Origin: Bradyrhizobium sp. ARR65
GTDB lineage: Bacteria > Pseudomonadota > Alphaproteobacteria > Rhizobiales > Xanthobacteraceae
Reading direction: 5' to 3'
DNA length: 64,000 nt
NCBI RefSeq assembly: GCF_000472385.1
Contig: NZ_AWZU01000037.1
Coordinates: forward strand, 10,535 to 74,534
Part shown: positions 17,723-25,810 of the stretch, in pieces
Layout of the letters: each line of letters starts with the position of its first letter
Position numbering within the stretch: the first letter of the stretch is position 1
Made by a program: the position numbers and the translations under genes
Notes under the pieces: generated by a model
Database searches by the model: none
Told to the model about the DNA's origin: nothing
What the model saw: only the letters and a program-made list of their open reading frames with translations

Positions 17723-18197
17723 GCCTCGCAGCGAGCGGCCGATGGGTCCGGGTGCGAACATGATCCTTTGCGCCATGATCGCGATTGACCAAGGCTGCCC
17801 GATCAGCCAGCAAACGATCGCATCGCCAGGCCATATATCCGCCCGGCGGCGCCCTCAGTGGCCTGCCGCGAGCGAGCGTGACGGCTTCGAGCTGTCCAAC
17901 GAATAGAACTTTTCAGCGCTAGCCGCTCTCGCGCGCCGCAGCGTTACGCGCGGCCGCATATTCGTTATCACGCAACAAGTGTGAGCGAGCCCGGCCATCA
18001 TCGGCGCACTCGGTGCTGCAGGATTCGGGACGCTATGCCTGGCCCGCGTGCTCAACGCGGCCATCCTCGCAAAGCATCTTTCAGTCGTTCGCTGACCGCG
18101 CATATGGCGCGGTAGATGCAAGATCCCTCGCCGAAGGGCCGCAGCTCAGCGGTGCATATAAATCATCCCCGGCCCGGCGGCCGATGAGCTAAGCTTC
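17723..18197. other. 475-base stretch without a recognisable gene
   Basis: No frame gives a recognisable protein. Because a strong hairpin with a T-rich tail closes this stretch at 18198-18230, the interval may carry the 3' region of the XRE transcript or an unannotated small RNA. Confidence 0.4.
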
Positions 18198-18230
18198 GAC
18201 CGGCCTTCACTGAAGGCCGGTCCTTCCTTT
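18198..18230 (+). terminator. Rho-independent terminator-like hairpin
   Basis: An 11-bp perfect GC-rich stem (GACCGGCCTTC / GAAGGCCGGTC) with a three-base loop is followed by CTTCCTTT. It ends 16 bases before the crotonase start codon, leaving little room for a promoter after it. Confidence 0.65.
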
Positions 18231-18246
18231 AGCGAAAGCCGCTTTC

Positions 18247-19065
18247 ATGCTGGATACGCCCAACAAGTCCAAGTCCTACGCCGACGGCAAGATCCTGCAG
18301 GAGATCACGGGCGGCATCGGCGTCATCACCTTCAACAATCCCGAGAAGCGCAATGCGATGTCGCTTGCGATGTGGGAGGGGCTCGGCCTCGCATTGACCG
18401 AATTGCGCGATGATCCGGATGTGCGCGTCGTGATCCTCACCGGCGCCGGCGACAAGGCCTTTGTCTCCGGCGCCGATATCAGCCAGTTCGAGAAGGAACG
18501 GCACAACGCGCAAGCCTCGGAGGAATATTCCAGGCGCAGCGCTGCACAAAGGACCCTGCTCGCCGACTATCCGAAGCCGACGATCGCGTGCATCCGCGGG
18601 TTTTGCCTCGGCGGCGGCATGCTGGTGGCGATGCTCGCCGACATCCGCATCGCCGCAGAAAATGGTCAGTTCGGCATTCCCGCGGCCAAGCTCGGCATCG
18701 CCTATGGCTATGACGGCCTCAAGCATCTGGTGTCGCTGGTAGGGCCGTCCTGGGCGCGGCTTCTGATGTACACGGGCATGCGGATCGATGCTTCGGAGGC
18801 GCTGCGCATCGGCCTGGTCGAGCGCGTGCTCCCCGACGGCGAGCTGTGGAATGCGACCATGGAGATCGCGCGCGCTATCTCCGGCAATGCGCCGCTGGCG
18901 ATCAAGGCCGCGAAGATCACCATCGCGCAAGTGCTGAAGGACTCCGGCGATCGCGACATGGCAGCGATCAAGGACATCGGCATCGCCTGCATGGACAGCG
19001 AGGATTTTCGCGAGGGCCGCCGCGCTTTCATGGAAAAGCGCAAGCCGCAATTCAAGGGACGGTAG
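18247..19065 (+). CDS. Crotonase-fold protein (enoyl-CoA hydratase/isomerase family)
   Basis: This 272-residue crotonase superfamily member binds acyl-CoA. The oxyanion-hole segments are present (KAFVSGADISQF and FCLGGGMLVAM). However, the two glutamates that act in true enoyl-CoA hydratases are absent: the first is Leu126 (GGGMLVAM instead of GGGCELAM) and the second is Ala146 (FGIPAAKLG instead of FG.PEI.LG). It is therefore unlikely to hydrate double bonds by the classic mechanism. It could be an isomerase, hydrolase or decarboxylase, or could have lost activity. The ATG lacks a clear ribosome site and follows a small hairpin. Confidence 0.85.
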   Translation: MLDTPNKSKSYADGKILQEITGGIGVITFNNPEKRNAMSLAMWEGLGLALTELRDDPDVRVVILTGAGDKAFVSGADISQFEKERHNAQASEEYSRRSAAQRTLLADYPKPTIACIRGFCLGGGMLVAMLADIRIAAENGQFGIPAAKLGIAYGYDGLKHLVSLVGPSWARLLMYTGMRIDASEALRIGLVERVLPDGELWNATMEIARAISGNAPLAIKAAKITIAQVLKDSGDRDMAAIKDIGIACMDSEDFREGRRAFMEKRKPQFKGR

Positions 19066-19182
19066 AGGCGCGATCCGCTCGCAAGCGTGAACCGCGCTTG
19101 GCTGAACCGACGTTCAGGTAGATTAAATCGCGGACAGCATCCCGACAGCACCGCAACTAACTGATCTTACAGGAGTTCTGGA

Positions 19183-19199
19183 GTCTCGAAGGAGGAGAC
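19183..19199 (+). promoter_or_regulatory. RBS-covering hairpin before secreted peptide 1
   Basis: GTCTC and GAGAC pair around the loop GAAGGAG, which contains the ribosome-binding purines. The ATG follows five bases later. A matching hairpin precedes the paralogue exactly 400 bases downstream. Confidence 0.5.
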
Positions 19200-19203
19200 A
19201 TCC

Positions 19204-19467
19204 ATGAAAGTGAAATCTGCTCTCATTGCTTTGGCCGCACTTGGCGGCGTCGCATTCAGTGCAGGTTCGGCTTTCGCAATGCCGAATGGCATTCCGCAAG
19301 CCGGCCAGATCATCGGCCAGGCCGCAAACATCCAAGAGGCCCGCTGGGTCTGCAATCCTTGGGGACGCTGCTTCTGGCGTCCGAACTGGTATGGCGCCTA
19401 CGGCTACTACGGTCCGCGCCCGTACTGGCGCTGGCACCGCTGGCATCGTTGGCACCACTGGTACTAG
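19204..19467 (+). CDS. Secreted Trp/His/Arg-rich small protein, copy 1
   Basis: An 87-residue protein with a clear Sec signal peptide (MKVKSALIALAALGGVAFSA...AFA). The mature part begins MPNGIPQAGQIIGQAANIQE and carries a two-Cys motif, WVCNPWGRCFWRP, then a tail dense in Trp, His, Arg and Tyr (YWRWHRWHRWHHWY). It shares its whole N-terminal half with the next gene, so the two are tandem paralogues. The function is unknown; the tail could bind metals, membranes or polyanions outside the cell. A tetraloop terminator follows. Confidence 0.85.
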   Translation: MKVKSALIALAALGGVAFSAGSAFAMPNGIPQAGQIIGQAANIQEARWVCNPWGRCFWRPNWYGAYGYYGPRPYWRWHRWHRWHHWY

Positions 19468-19474
19468 AACGTGA

Positions 19475-19500
19475 GGGGGCGCAAGCCCCCTTTCTTTTTG
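19475..19500 (+). terminator. Rho-independent terminator
   Basis: GGGGGC-GCAA-GCCCCC, a six-base-pair stem with a GNRA tetraloop, is followed directly by TTTCTTTTT. It separates the two secreted-peptide genes into distinct transcripts. Confidence 0.9.
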
Positions 19501-19580
19501 TGCAAGCGGACGAGAGTGCCGCGAGCAGCGATTTCGCGACGCCGGCGCTGCAACCAAAGGATGCTTTAGCGGTTCTTGGA

Positions 19581-19598
19581 GTCTCCAACAAGGGAGAC
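19581..19598 (+). promoter_or_regulatory. RBS-covering hairpin before secreted peptide 2
   Basis: GTCTCC and GGAGAC form a six-base-pair stem around AACAAG, burying the GGAG ribosome site. It ends five bases before the ATG at 19604. Sequence flanking it (ttcttGGAGTCTC) repeats that upstream of copy 1. Confidence 0.5.
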
Positions 19599-19603
19599 AG
19601 CCC

Positions 19604-19990
19604 ATGAAACTGAAAGCTGCTGTTGTTGGCTTGGCCGCGCTCGGCGGCGTTGCGCTCACCGCCGGTCCGGCGGCCGCCGCGATGCCAAACGGCCTTCCTC
19701 AGGCCAAGCAGATCACCGGCCAGGCCGCAAATGTCGAGCAGGTCCGCTTGGTCTGCGATCGGTTTGGTCGCTGCTGGCGACGTCCCGGTCCGCGCGTTGC
19801 ATGGGGTCCGCGCCGCGTGTGGCGTCCCGGCTGGCGCCGCACCTATGCTTGGGGTCCGGGCTGGCGCCGCTCCTATGCCTTCGCTCCGGGCCCGGCGTGG
19901 GGCCCACGCCCAGTCTGGGGCCCCCGGCCAGTCTGGGGCCCCCGGCCAGGTTGGGGCTGGGGCGGCGGCTGGAATAGTTGGGGCTGGTGA
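19604..19990 (+). CDS. Secreted Trp/Arg/Pro-rich small protein, copy 2
   Basis: This 128-residue paralogue of the preceding gene has a signal peptide (MKLKAAVVGLAALGGVALTA...AAA), the same mature start (AMPNGLPQAKQITGQAANVE) and the two-Cys motif LVCDRFGRCWRRP. Its tail is longer and repetitive: two YxW/F-type WRR units, then three tandem GPRPVW/GPRPGW units. The strong positive charge and aromatic content suggest binding to membranes, nucleic acid or polysaccharide, but no function is known. Its stop faces the dehydrogenase gene at 20030. Confidence 0.82.
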   Translation: MKLKAAVVGLAALGGVALTAGPAAAAMPNGLPQAKQITGQAANVEQVRLVCDRFGRCWRRPGPRVAWGPRRVWRPGWRRTYAWGPGWRRSYAFAPGPAWGPRPVWGPRPVWGPRPGWGWGGGWNSWGW

Positions 19991-20029
19991 TCAGATCGGG
20001 CGCCAAGCCCCTATCGATCGCCGCTCAGG

Positions 20030-21109
20030 CTACAGCGCTGCCAGCACCGCTTCGGCAATATCGGCCGTTCCGTTGCTGCCGCCAAATTCAATGGGCTTGA
20101 TGCCATCGGCATAGGCCTTGTCGACCGCGCGCTCGATACGTTCGCCCGCATCGGCTGCGCTCGCAAGGCCATGCTTGTCTGCAAGCCAGTCCAGCATCAT
20201 CGCGGTGGAGAGAATCATCGCGGTCGGATTGGCCTTGCCCTGCCCCATGATGTCGGGCGCGGTGCCGTGACACGGCTGGAACACCGCATGGCGATCGCCA
20301 ATGTCGGCTGACGGCGCCATGCCCATGCCGCCGATCAGGCCGGCGGTGAGATCGGAGAGGATGTCGCCGAACATGTTCTCCGTCACCATGACATCGAAAT
20401 CCCAGGGCCGCTTGACCAGCATGGCCGAGCAAGCATCGACATAGAGGTGTTCGGCTTTCACCTCCGGATGACGTTGAGCTGCCTCATCGAACATCTCGCG
20501 AAAGAAGGCGAAGGCCTTGAACACATTGGCCTTGTCGACGCAGGTCAAGGTCCCGCTACGCCCCCGCGCGCGCCGCCGTTGGGCGAGCTTGAAGGAAAAC
20601 TCGAACAGCCGCTCCGAGGTCTTACGCGTGATGACAAGCGTCTCGCGTGCCTCATCATGCGTGACCACGCCCTTGCCCATCGACGCGAACAGTCCTTCCG
20701 TGGACTCGCGGATCAGCACCAGGTCGATGCCGCGTGCATCCGCACCGAGGATCGGGCTGGGTACGCCCGGAATGAGCCGCGCCGGGCGCACGCCGGCATA
20801 GAGATCGAAATGAAAGCGCAATTCGATCTGCGGCGCGATCTCGGTATTGTCGGGATAGCGCACCGACGGCAGCCCGCAGGCGCCGAGCAGGATCGCGTCC
20901 GCCTCCTCGCACAGCTTGATGGTGGAATCCGGCATCGACTTGCCGGTTTCGCGATAATGGTTGGCCCCGGCCGGCGCCTCGGTGAAGCGGAATTTCAGAT
21001 CCGATTTCGCCGCCACCTTGCGCAAGACTTCCAGCGCCGGCGCCATCACTTCAGGCCCGATGCCGTCGCCAGGAAGCACGGCGATATGAAGCGCACTGTT
21101 TGCGGACAT
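20030..21109 (-). CDS. Isocitrate/isopropylmalate dehydrogenase family protein
   Basis: This 359-residue NAD(P)-dependent beta-decarboxylating hydroxyacid dehydrogenase has the family landmarks: VLPGDGIGPEV at the N terminus, an RESTEGLF substrate loop, Asp ligands in ENMFGDILSDLTAGLIGG and the cofactor segment HGTAPDIMGQGKANP. It resembles tartrate dehydrogenase/decarboxylase and 3-isopropylmalate dehydrogenase. With no leu genes nearby, a catabolic role is more likely. A second family member lies at 50150. It is followed upstream by a repeat and then the alcohol dehydrogenase gene. Confidence 0.85.
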   Translation of the reverse strand: MSANSALHIAVLPGDGIGPEVMAPALEVLRKVAAKSDLKFRFTEAPAGANHYRETGKSMPDSTIKLCEEADAILLGACGLPSVRYPDNTEIAPQIELRFHFDLYAGVRPARLIPGVPSPILGADARGIDLVLIRESTEGLFASMGKGVVTHDEARETLVITRKTSERLFEFSFKLAQRRRARGRSGTLTCVDKANVFKAFAFFREMFDEAAQRHPEVKAEHLYVDACSAMLVKRPWDFDVMVTENMFGDILSDLTAGLIGGMGMAPSADIGDRHAVFQPCHGTAPDIMGQGKANPTAMILSTAMMLDWLADKHGLASAADAGERIERAVDKAYADGIKPIEFGGSNGTADIAEAVLAAL

Positions 21110-21131
21110 GGGGTTTCCTTATTTGTAGAGA

Positions 21132-21230
21132 CGTCATTCCGGGGCGCTCGCAATGCGAGCGAACCTGGAATCCAGAGGTTGCGGCGCGAGATTCCGGCTT
21201 CGATGCTTCGCATCGCCCCGGAATGACGGG
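21132..21230. repeat. Dispersed intergenic repeat, copy 2
   Basis: A 99-base element bounded by cgtcattccggggcg and its inverted form cgccccggaatgacg, with a short inner palindrome (cgctcgcaatgcgagcg). It matches the layout of the element at 4852-4948. It sits between the two dehydrogenase genes. Confidence 0.8.
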
Positions 21231-21234
21231 AGCG

Positions 21235-22302
21235 TTACGGCACCAGCACCGCCCGGCCGACCAGCCGGCCCTTCTGCAAGTCGACCAGCGCGTCGTTGGC
21301 CTTGGCGAGCGGCAGCGTCGTCACCGGGATCGGCGGGATCTTCTTGGCGCGGACGAGATCGAGCAATTCCTGGGTCTCGCGCAGGTTTCCGACATAGCTG
21401 CCCTGGATGGTGATCGCCTTGATAGGAATCAGCGGCAGCGCCCACGGCGCGCCGCCGCCGAACAGGCCGACGATCACGAGCTTGCCGCCCTTGGTCAGGC
21501 AATCAAAGCCGAGCTGGGTGGTGGCGGCATTGCCGACGAGATCGATCACCGCGCGGATGGGTTCGCCCGCCTTTTTCGTCAATTGCTCCAGCGCATCCGG
21601 TGCGCTGCCGTCGACGGTCGCGAGCGCGCCCGCCTTCTCCGCCGCGTCGCGCTTCCTGGCGTCGATATCGACGACGATGGCGCCCTTGCCTCCCATCGCC
21701 TTCAACAGCGACAGCGCCATCAAGCCGAGCCCGCCGGCGCCGAAGATCACGATCGGCGTATCGAAGTCTTTCTCGACCTTCTTCAGCGCGCTGTAGGTGG
21801 TCACGCCCGAGCAGGCGTAGGGCGCAGTGGTGACGGGATCGAGGCCCTTCAGGTTCAACAGATACTTTGGATGGCGCACCGTCATGTGATCGGCATAGCC
21901 GCCGTCGCAATAGACGCCGAGCGATTGCGGCCTCAGGCACATGTTTTCATCGCCGGCAACACAGGTCGTGCATTGGCCGCAGCCGAGCCAGGGATAGACC
22001 AGCGCGACATCGCCGACCTTCAGATCGCCTTTGTCGGCCTCCTTCACATCAGGCCCGAAGGCGACGATCTCGCCGACCGTCTCATGGCCCATGGTACGCG
22101 GCAGCGACACGCCGCGATCCTTCAAGGACAACGGCTTGCGGCCATGACCGAGATCGTAGCCGCCTTCCCAGATGTGCAGATCGCTATGGCAGACGCCGGC
22201 CGCCTTGACTTTGATCAGCACCTGCGTCCCCGAGGGCTGCGGCGTCGGCTGCTCCACCTCTTTCAAAGGCGCATGGAAATCGGCAACCTGGAAACTCCTC
22301 AT
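21235..22302 (-). CDS. Zinc-dependent alcohol dehydrogenase
   Basis: This 355-residue medium-chain dehydrogenase has catalytic-zinc residues in GVCHSDLH and MGHETVGE, structural-zinc cysteines in CGQCTTCVAGDENMC, and the Rossmann motif GAGGLGLMAL. It resembles NAD-dependent AdhA/AdhP-type alcohol dehydrogenases acting on primary alcohols or aromatic alcohols. The frame opens at 22404, but ATG at 22302 has a good ribosome site (GGGAGAGGA) and the expected MRSFQVADF start. Confidence 0.9.
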   Translation of the reverse strand: MRSFQVADFHAPLKEVEQPTPQPSGTQVLIKVKAAGVCHSDLHIWEGGYDLGHGRKPLSLKDRGVSLPRTMGHETVGEIVAFGPDVKEADKGDLKVGDVALVYPWLGCGQCTTCVAGDENMCLRPQSLGVYCDGGYADHMTVRHPKYLLNLKGLDPVTTAPYACSGVTTYSALKKVEKDFDTPIVIFGAGGLGLMALSLLKAMGGKGAIVVDIDARKRDAAEKAGALATVDGSAPDALEQLTKKAGEPIRAVIDLVGNAATTQLGFDCLTKGGKLVIVGLFGGGAPWALPLIPIKAITIQGSYVGNLRETQELLDLVRAKKIPPIPVTTLPLAKANDALVDLQKGRLVGRAVLVP

Positions 22303-22437
22303 GATTCCTCTCCCGTTTTCTTGCTCTTTTGCTTCAAGCCGCTGCCCCGACGGCGCTGACCGCGCGAACCTGCTTATTGGGATCAAAGCCCCATGGCAAG
22401 GCAAGGGCCGTATTGCCTCCCATGCGGCCCGACGCCG

Positions 22438-23637
22438 CTATTCGGCCGCAGCCTGCTTGCCTGAAAGGGCCGCACTCTTCTGTTCGGAAAGACCGGCCTC
22501 CTGGAGCAGCAGGCTCGTGTGCTCGCCGAGCGCGGCGATCCGCCGGCCGGCCGCGACCCTCGCACCCGACATCCGGAACGGCAGGTTGAGTACCTTGAAT
22601 GGACCGCCGCCATCCTCCACCTCCGCCAGCGCGCCGCGATGGGCAAGCTGCGGATCGGCCAAGGCTTGCGCGACGGTGCGGTAGGCAGATGAGGGGACGC
22701 CCTCCTTGTTCAGCTCGGCCAGGCATTGTTCTGTCGTCACGGTGCGCGACCAGGCCTCCACGCCGTCCATCAAATCGGCCCAGTTGTTGCGGCGATCGGC
22801 ATAGAGCGCAAATCGGGGATCGCTGACCCATTCGGGGTGGCCGATCACCTTCACGAGGCTCTGAAAGGTCCTCTCGCTGGCGACCGCGACCATGACATAG
22901 CCGTCCGCCGTTTCGATCGGCCCGAACAATGGACGCGACGTCTGCTTCACCGGGAATTGCGACCACTGCACCTCGTTGAGCGTCAGGCTCAGCATCGATT
23001 CCAGCATCGACACGTCGATATGCTGGCCGCGCCCGGTCTGGCTGCGCTGGTACAGCGCCGCCGAAATCGCCCCGAAGGCGTAGACGCCGGTCAAGACATC
23101 GGCATGGTAGATGCCGCAGTAGTCCGGCCGCTCGCGGCCGGGCTGATAGGCCAGATGCGCCATGTCATAGCCGGAGGCGGCGTGGATGACCGGCGCATAG
23201 GCCGGCAGTTCGGCCGATGGCCCATTCTGGCCATAGCCGGAGATCGAACAATAGATCAGCCGCTCGTTGAGCGGACGTAGCGCTTCATGATCCAGCCTGA
23301 GCCGCCGCATCACGCCCGGCCGGAAATTCTCGACCAGGATATCGGCGCTTGCGACCAGCCGCCGCACCGCCTCGATGCCTTCGGGCGACTTCAGGTCCAG
23401 CACCACGCTCTTCTTACCCACATTGAGCTGGCCGAACGCGGTCGAGTATCCGTTGCGCAGGGGAGGACGGGTGCGCATGGTCTCGCCTTCGACCGCTTCG
23501 ATCTTGATCACCTCGGCGCCCATGTCGGCAAGCATGCGCGCGCAATGCGGGCCCGCGATCGTGGTCGAAAAATCGAGAACGCGAAGGCCGGCAAGGCAAC
23601 CTGTCAAATGGCCCTCATCGTTTTTCGTTATGGTCAT
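22438..23637 (-). CDS. CaiB/BaiF family III CoA-transferase
   Basis: A 399-residue family III CoA-transferase that moves CoA between carboxylic acids. The N-terminal signature (LRVLDFSTTIAGPHCARMLA, DMGAEVIKIE), the VLDLKSPEG block and ENFRPGVMRRL are clear. The nucleophilic Asp is expected in DYCGIYHADVLTG. The substrate pair is unknown. The gene lies 135 bases upstream of the alcohol dehydrogenase start on the same strand and could share its transcript. Confidence 0.88.
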   Translation of the reverse strand: MTITKNDEGHLTGCLAGLRVLDFSTTIAGPHCARMLADMGAEVIKIEAVEGETMRTRPPLRNGYSTAFGQLNVGKKSVVLDLKSPEGIEAVRRLVASADILVENFRPGVMRRLRLDHEALRPLNERLIYCSISGYGQNGPSAELPAYAPVIHAASGYDMAHLAYQPGRERPDYCGIYHADVLTGVYAFGAISAALYQRSQTGRGQHIDVSMLESMLSLTLNEVQWSQFPVKQTSRPLFGPIETADGYVMVAVASERTFQSLVKVIGHPEWVSDPRFALYADRRNNWADLMDGVEAWSRTVTTEQCLAELNKEGVPSSAYRTVAQALADPQLAHRGALAEVEDGGGPFKVLNLPFRMSGARVAAGRRIAALGEHTSLLLQEAGLSEQKSAALSGKQAAAE

Positions 23638-23843
23638 TTCTCAAGTCTCCCTAGACGCGAAACGCTTGCCTTCGAGGCGCGCGGCGCAAGCGACCCTAAA
23701 GGTTGAAATCCTGTTGGGGAAGCTTTCCGCCGCACGGGCTTTCGGTGCGCGCGGCTTTGAATTGAGAGAAACTGGACCTTTTCTTGCATGGCAGCATCTG
23801 ACAGCGCGACCCTCGGCAACGGGGCACTCGTACGGGGCATTGT

Positions 23844-25259
23844 TTGAAGGTCCTTTTTGTCACGACGGAGATGGACGATTTCGTCCGCGTAGGCGGACTG
23901 GCCGCCGTTTCCGCCGCTCTTCCCCGGGCGCTGCGCCCGTGGAGCGACGTCCGCATCCTCCTTCCTGGATACCGGGACGTCGTCGAACAATTCACGCATA
24001 TTCAGATCGTTGGCCAATGCGCGCCGTTCGCGGAGATGCCGGCCTGCACGCTCGGCCGTTCGTCGACCAAGGACGGCCTGCCGATCTACCTGCTGCTTTG
24101 CCCGGAGCTCTACGATCGGCCGGGCAATCCTTATGGCGACGAACAAGGGCGCGACTGGCCGGACAACGATATCCGTTTCGGTCGCCTCGCCTCCGCCGCT
24201 GCCGAACTTGCGATGGGCAAGCTGGACAGGAATTGGGCAGCCGACCTCGTCCACGCCAATGATTGGCAGGCTGCCCTCGTGCCGGCCTATCTCGCCTGGC
24301 GCAGCGCCGGGATCCCCACAATCCTGACCATTCATAACCTCGCCTATCAGGGTCTCTTCCCGAAGGAATCGTTGCGCCGGATCGGCGCGCCCGACAACGT
24401 CTTCCATATCGACGGGCTCGAGTTCTACGACAAGCTGTCCTTCCTCAAGGGCGGTCTCGTCTATGCCTCGCATTTGACGACGGTCAGCGCGACCTACGCG
24501 AAGGAGATCACGACCGCCGAGTTTGGCTGCGGATTGGAAGGCCTGTTGCGCATCCGCTCGGAGGCCGCGCAGCTAACCGGTATTCTCAACGGCATCGACG
24601 AAAGCTGGGACCCGCGCTTCTGCGCGCAATTGGCCCAACCCTTCGGCGCCGGCGACTGGGACGGCAAGCAGGCCAATGCCGACTATGTGCGCAAGCAGTT
24701 CGGGCTCGCCGTCTCGCGCGGCCCGATGTTCGGCCTGGTCGCGCGGCTGGTGCACCAGAAGGGCATCGACCTCGTGCTCTCGGCCGCCGACGAAATCGTT
24801 GAGGCCGGCGGCCAGATCGTGGTGACAGGCTCCGGCGAGATGCAATTCGAGCAGGCGCTGGTGGATGCGCATCGGCGCAGGCCGGATGCGATCGCGGTCG
24901 TCATCGGCTTCAACGATGCGCAGGCCCGACGCATCTTTGCCGGCAGCGATTTCACGCTGATGCCGTCGCGCTTCGAACCTTGCGGACTGAGCCAGATGTA
25001 TGCGCAGCGTTTCGGCTCGCTGCCGATCGGCCGCCAGACCGGCGGGCTCGCCGAAACCATCACCGACGGCGAAACCGGATTCTTGTTCGAACAGCCGTCG
25101 ACCGAGGCATTTCTCGGCGGCATCCGCCGGGCGTTTGCCGCCTTCACCGCCAAGGACCGCCTCGACTCCATGCGTCGCAGCGCCATGGCACGCAGTTTCA
25201 GTTGGAGCCTGTCGGCCGCCTGCTACAGTGCGCTGTATCGCAAGCTGGTGATGCCGTAA
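23844..25259 (+). CDS. glgA: Glycogen synthase (ADP-glucose type, GT5)
   Basis: This 471-residue GT5 enzyme elongates alpha-1,4-glucan from ADP-glucose. Landmarks include VHANDWQAALVPAYL, TIHNLAYQGLF, GLVARLVHQKGIDL and the C-terminal donor site SRFEPCGLSQMYAQRFGSLP plus RQTGGLAETI. The N-terminal KTGGL motif of bacterial GlgA is RVGGL here, so the Lys15 position of the E. coli enzyme is Arg15. Translation appears to start at TTG 23844, giving MKVLFVTTEM as in other GlgA proteins. No glgB, glgC or glgP is beside it. A weak palindrome between it and doxX may end transcription. Confidence 0.9.
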   Translation: MKVLFVTTEMDDFVRVGGLAAVSAALPRALRPWSDVRILLPGYRDVVEQFTHIQIVGQCAPFAEMPACTLGRSSTKDGLPIYLLLCPELYDRPGNPYGDEQGRDWPDNDIRFGRLASAAAELAMGKLDRNWAADLVHANDWQAALVPAYLAWRSAGIPTILTIHNLAYQGLFPKESLRRIGAPDNVFHIDGLEFYDKLSFLKGGLVYASHLTTVSATYAKEITTAEFGCGLEGLLRIRSEAAQLTGILNGIDESWDPRFCAQLAQPFGAGDWDGKQANADYVRKQFGLAVSRGPMFGLVARLVHQKGIDLVLSAADEIVEAGGQIVVTGSGEMQFEQALVDAHRRRPDAIAVVIGFNDAQARRIFAGSDFTLMPSRFEPCGLSQMYAQRFGSLPIGRQTGGLAETITDGETGFLFEQPSTEAFLGGIRRAFAAFTAKDRLDSMRRSAMARSFSWSLSAACYSALYRKLVMP

Positions 25260-25288
25260 GGCGCGCGCACCTCCCTTTCGCGGCGCGC

Positions 25289-25810
25289 CTAATGGCCATC
25301 CTCCGATAGCTGCAGGAACCGGCGCAACAGATAGTCGATTGAGATCCGGCCCGGTCCCCACGCCATGATGCCGAGCGCCATCGCCGCCCACGTGAGATGG
25401 ATCGGCCACCCATCCGGCACCGTGAGTTCGACGATCGCGGTCATGAACAGCAATCCGAGCCCGGCAAAGCGGTTAGCAAGCCCAAGCACCAGTAGAACCG
25501 GAAACACGATCTCCCCCGATCCGGAGAGGAAGGCCACCACGGTCGGCGCTGGAAAATGGTAGGGGCCGCCCGGCAGGTGCAGCATGAACTCGTCGGTAAA
25601 CAGCGTCACGGCAGTGTCGCTCAACCGCAAAAAACCGTCCCATTTGAGGACGCCGGAGCGCCAGAACGGCACCGCCAGCGCCACGCGCATCACGAGCTGA
25701 ACCAGGGAAGGCAATGCCACCGCCTGCACCAGGCGGCTCGCTCTGTCGGCCAGTCCTGCCAGCAACTGCAACGGCTCGACAGCGGCAGCTCGTTGATCAC
25801 TGAGCATCAT
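25289..25810 (-). CDS. DoxX family membrane protein, last gene of bufferin-type operon
   Basis: This 173-residue DoxX-family protein has four hydrophobic segments, with the typical WRSGVLKWDGF turn. Its first codons overlap the end of the DUF2063 gene by 11-14 bases, so the two are translationally coupled. DoxX proteins are regular members of DUF2282-DUF692-DUF2063 operons such as gig in Caulobacter; they may help handle redox or thiol chemistry at the membrane. Two adjacent ATGs (25810, 25807) are possible starts. Confidence 0.85.
   Translation of the reverse strand: MMLSDQRAAAVEPLQLLAGLADRASRLVQAVALPSLVQLVMRVALAVPFWRSGVLKWDGFLRLSDTAVTLFTDEFMLHLPGGPYHFPAPTVVAFLSGSGEIVFPVLLVLGLANRFAGLGLLFMTAIVELTVPDGWPIHLTWAAMALGIMAWGPGRISIDYLLRRFLQLSEDGH

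Noticed and set aside
19085..19125. EcfG promoter before the secreted peptide genes
   Set aside because: TGAAC and CGTT are 18 bases apart and the first base mismatches; spacing of 16-17 is needed.
25260..25289. Bidirectional terminator between glgA and doxX
   Set aside because: GGCGCGC/GCGCGCC arms can pair, but the loop is long and no T-run follows on either side.
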